Source: an uncultured Acidimicrobium sp.
Lineage (GTDB): Bacteria > Actinomycetota > Acidimicrobiia > Acidimicrobiales > Ilumatobacteraceae
Direction of reading: 5' to 3'
DNA: 7,280 nt
Assembly (NCBI GenBank): GCA_903853285.1
Contig: CAINTF010000092.1
Location: forward strand, 1-7,280
Shown here: one piece after another, positions 6,460 to 7,280 of the stretch
Layout: each line of letters begins with the position of its first letter
Position numbering within the stretch: position 1 is the stretch's first letter
Translations under genes and position numbers: made by a program
Notes under the pieces: generated by a model
The model's input: only the letters and a program-made list of their open reading frames with translations
Told to the model about the DNA's origin: nothing
Database searches by the model: none

Positions 6460-7227
6460 GTGACTCATCCATTTCTAGATACGCATCTCCCTATTGCCTT
6501 CGCGCATCGCGGTGGCGCGAGTGATGCGCCAGAGAACACGATGCCGGCTTTCGCAAGAGCAATCGAACTTGGATATACATACCTTGAAACCGATGTGCAC
6601 GCCACTCGCGACGGTGTGCTCTTAGCTTTCCATGACGACGACCTCTTACGCACATGCGGTGTGGCAGGAAAAATCAGTGAACTTGATTATTCCGAAGTGC
6701 GCAATGCTCGCGTCAGTGGAACGGAGCACATTCCATTGTTGCAAGATCTTTTCGACGCTTGGCCACAGGCACGTATCAATATTGACTGCAAATCAGATGC
6801 AGCTCTCCTTCCGTTAATAGATGCTCTACGTCCACCCCATGTTCTCGACAAAGTGTGTGTTGGTTCCTTCAGCGATAAACGCCTCTCAGTTCTTCGCGAG
6901 ACCTTCGGATCAGCGCTTTGTTCGTCACTAGGTCCAAAACAAGTCGCGTTACTTCGTGTGCGAAGTTGGATCGGAGTTGTCAAACCTTTCGAAGGTGCAC
7001 TTGCAGCACAGATTCCCCTCAAGCAAGGCCCGATTACGCTCACGGACAAGCGACTGGTTGACGATGCACACAGCGCAGGGCTGCAAGTTCACGTATGGAC
7101 CATCGATGAACCCGACGAGATGGAGCACCTCCTCGACTTGGGCGTAGACGGAATTATGACCGACAAACCTCTCGTGCTGAAGCAAATTCTGCAGAATAAA
7201 GGTCTCTGGAATTCGCCGATCAGCTGA
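6460..7227 (+). CDS. Glycerophosphodiester phosphodiesterase (GDPD/UgpQ-like)
   Basis: GDPD enzymes hydrolyse glycerophosphodiesters (deacylated phospholipid head groups) to glycerol 3-phosphate and an alcohol, using a divalent metal in a TIM barrel. In 255 residues, close to the size of cytoplasmic UgpQ, the signatures are clear: HRGG at 16-19 with the first catalytic His16, PENT at 24-27, ETDVH at 43-47 with metal ligands Glu43 and Asp45, FHDD with the second catalytic His58, INIDCK at 106-111, VWTID at 212-216, and the C-terminal GIMTDKP at 231-237. No signal peptide is visible, so it is probably cytoplasmic. The GTG start at 6460 is 9 bases after the ligase stop, with neither a clear Shine-Dalgarno sequence nor a -10 box at leaderless distance, so expression is probably from the ligase promoter by coupled translation. 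Choosing this start puts HRGG at its usual distance from the N-terminus. The exact head group is unknown. Confidence 0.93.
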   Translation: MTHPFLDTHLPIAFAHRGGASDAPENTMPAFARAIELGYTYLETDVHATRDGVLLAFHDDDLLRTCGVAGKISELDYSEVRNARVSGTEHIPLLQDLFDAWPQARINIDCKSDAALLPLIDALRPPHVLDKVCVGSFSDKRLSVLRETFGSALCSSLGPKQVALLRVRSWIGVVKPFEGALAAQIPLKQGPITLTDKRLVDDAHSAGLQVHVWTIDEPDEMEHLLDLGVDGIMTDKPLVLKQILQNKGLWNSPIS

Positions 7228-7232
7228 TTGGC
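7215..7232 (+). promoter_or_regulatory. 18-bp inverted repeat at the end of the GDPD gene
   Basis: GCCGATCAG and CTGATTGGC are inverted with one mismatch that becomes a G-U pair in RNA, giving a 7-bp stem with an AGCU loop. It spans the GDPD stop codon. The downstream bases are T/A-rich (ACTATTAGATTATTT) but not a true T-run, so as a terminator it is weak. It also covers the -35 position of the proposed promoter at 7238-7243 and could be an operator for the edge gene. The inner ATCAGCTGAT (7219-7228) is a perfect palindrome. Confidence 0.35.
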
Positions 7233-7237
7233 ACTAT

Positions 7238-7243
7238 TAGATT
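7238..7243 (+). promoter_or_regulatory. -10 box of the edge gene, leaderless geometry
   Basis: TAGATT is followed by six bases (ATTTGT) and a GTG at 7250, matching the spacing seen at der, ispH and the ligase. No -35 hexamer is evident. Confidence 0.5.
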
Positions 7244-7249
7244 ATTTGT

Positions 7250-7280
7250 GTGACCCCTACGAGGATGCGGCTCAGCCGAC
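7250..7280 (+). CDS. Start of an unidentified gene, cut by the window edge
   Basis: A GTG at 7250 opens a frame that reads MTPTRMRLSR and runs off the window. Only ten codons are visible, so no function can be given. The start is supported by the TANNNT box six bases upstream and by the shared GTGAC beginning of der, ispH and the GDPD gene. The basic N-terminus (three Arg in ten residues) is compatible with many kinds of protein. A downstream ATG at 7265 is an alternative start. Confidence 0.45.
   Translation, partial: MTPTRMRLSR

Noticed and set aside
7268..7278. CGGCT-C-AGCCG inverted repeat near the right edge
   Set aside because: The arms have five bases with a one-base centre inside the presumed coding region of the edge gene; there is no T-run and it is likely chance.
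1..7280. Mobile elements, CRISPR arrays, toxin-antitoxin or defence genes
   Set aside because: Every long frame is explained by a housekeeping or lipid-metabolism gene, and I found no repeated units, transposase or integrase motifs. The tRNA-Pro 3' end has no visible duplicated attachment site in the window.

Overview
The window looks like ordinary chromosomal DNA from an actinobacterium, most likely an Acidimicrobiia-type (Ilumatobacter-like, possibly aquatic) lineage. The reasons are the moderate base composition (near half GC by eye), the style of the acyl-CoA dehydrogenase and its pairing with an acyl-CoA ligase, a tRNA-Pro without an encoded CCA end, and leaderless promoters with an actinobacterial TANNNT -10 box. 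The lineage is an inference and no marker gene here settles it. I see no mobile element, CRISPR array, prophage or rRNA. The genes are tightly packed and no gene-free stretch exceeds 120 bases.

Left part (1-2437): the 3' nine-tenths of an EamA-type membrane transporter runs rightwards. Facing it on the minus strand is a probable co-oriented unit that reads, in transcription order, der (a double-domain ribosome-assembly GTPase), a small zinc-ribbon protein with one membrane segment (4 bases after der), and tRNA-Pro(GGG).

Middle part (2438-3572): der and ispH (last step of the non-mevalonate isoprenoid pathway) diverge from a 53-base gap with two back-to-back promoters. ispH converges on the next gene with only 17 bases between stop codons.

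Right part (3573-7280): an acyl-CoA dehydrogenase (minus) and an AMP-forming acyl-CoA ligase (plus) diverge from a 118-base region. The ligase is followed after 9 bases by a glycerophosphodiester phosphodiesterase, so the two are probably cotranscribed. Together they suggest acquisition and beta-oxidation of fatty or other carboxylic acids, with a link to glycerophosphodiester breakdown. The divergent region contains a perfect 7-5-7 inverted repeat that could be an operator shared by both units. The first ten codons of another plus-strand gene appear at the right edge.

The most notable non-coding pattern is that four independent gene starts (der, ispH, the ligase and the edge gene) each have a TANNNT hexamer exactly six bases before the start codon. 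This is the geometry of leaderless transcription. The acyl-CoA dehydrogenase is the exception, with a purine-rich Shine-Dalgarno sequence. I did not find a convincing undescribed system; the candidate operators and the promoter architecture are the items most worth checking.
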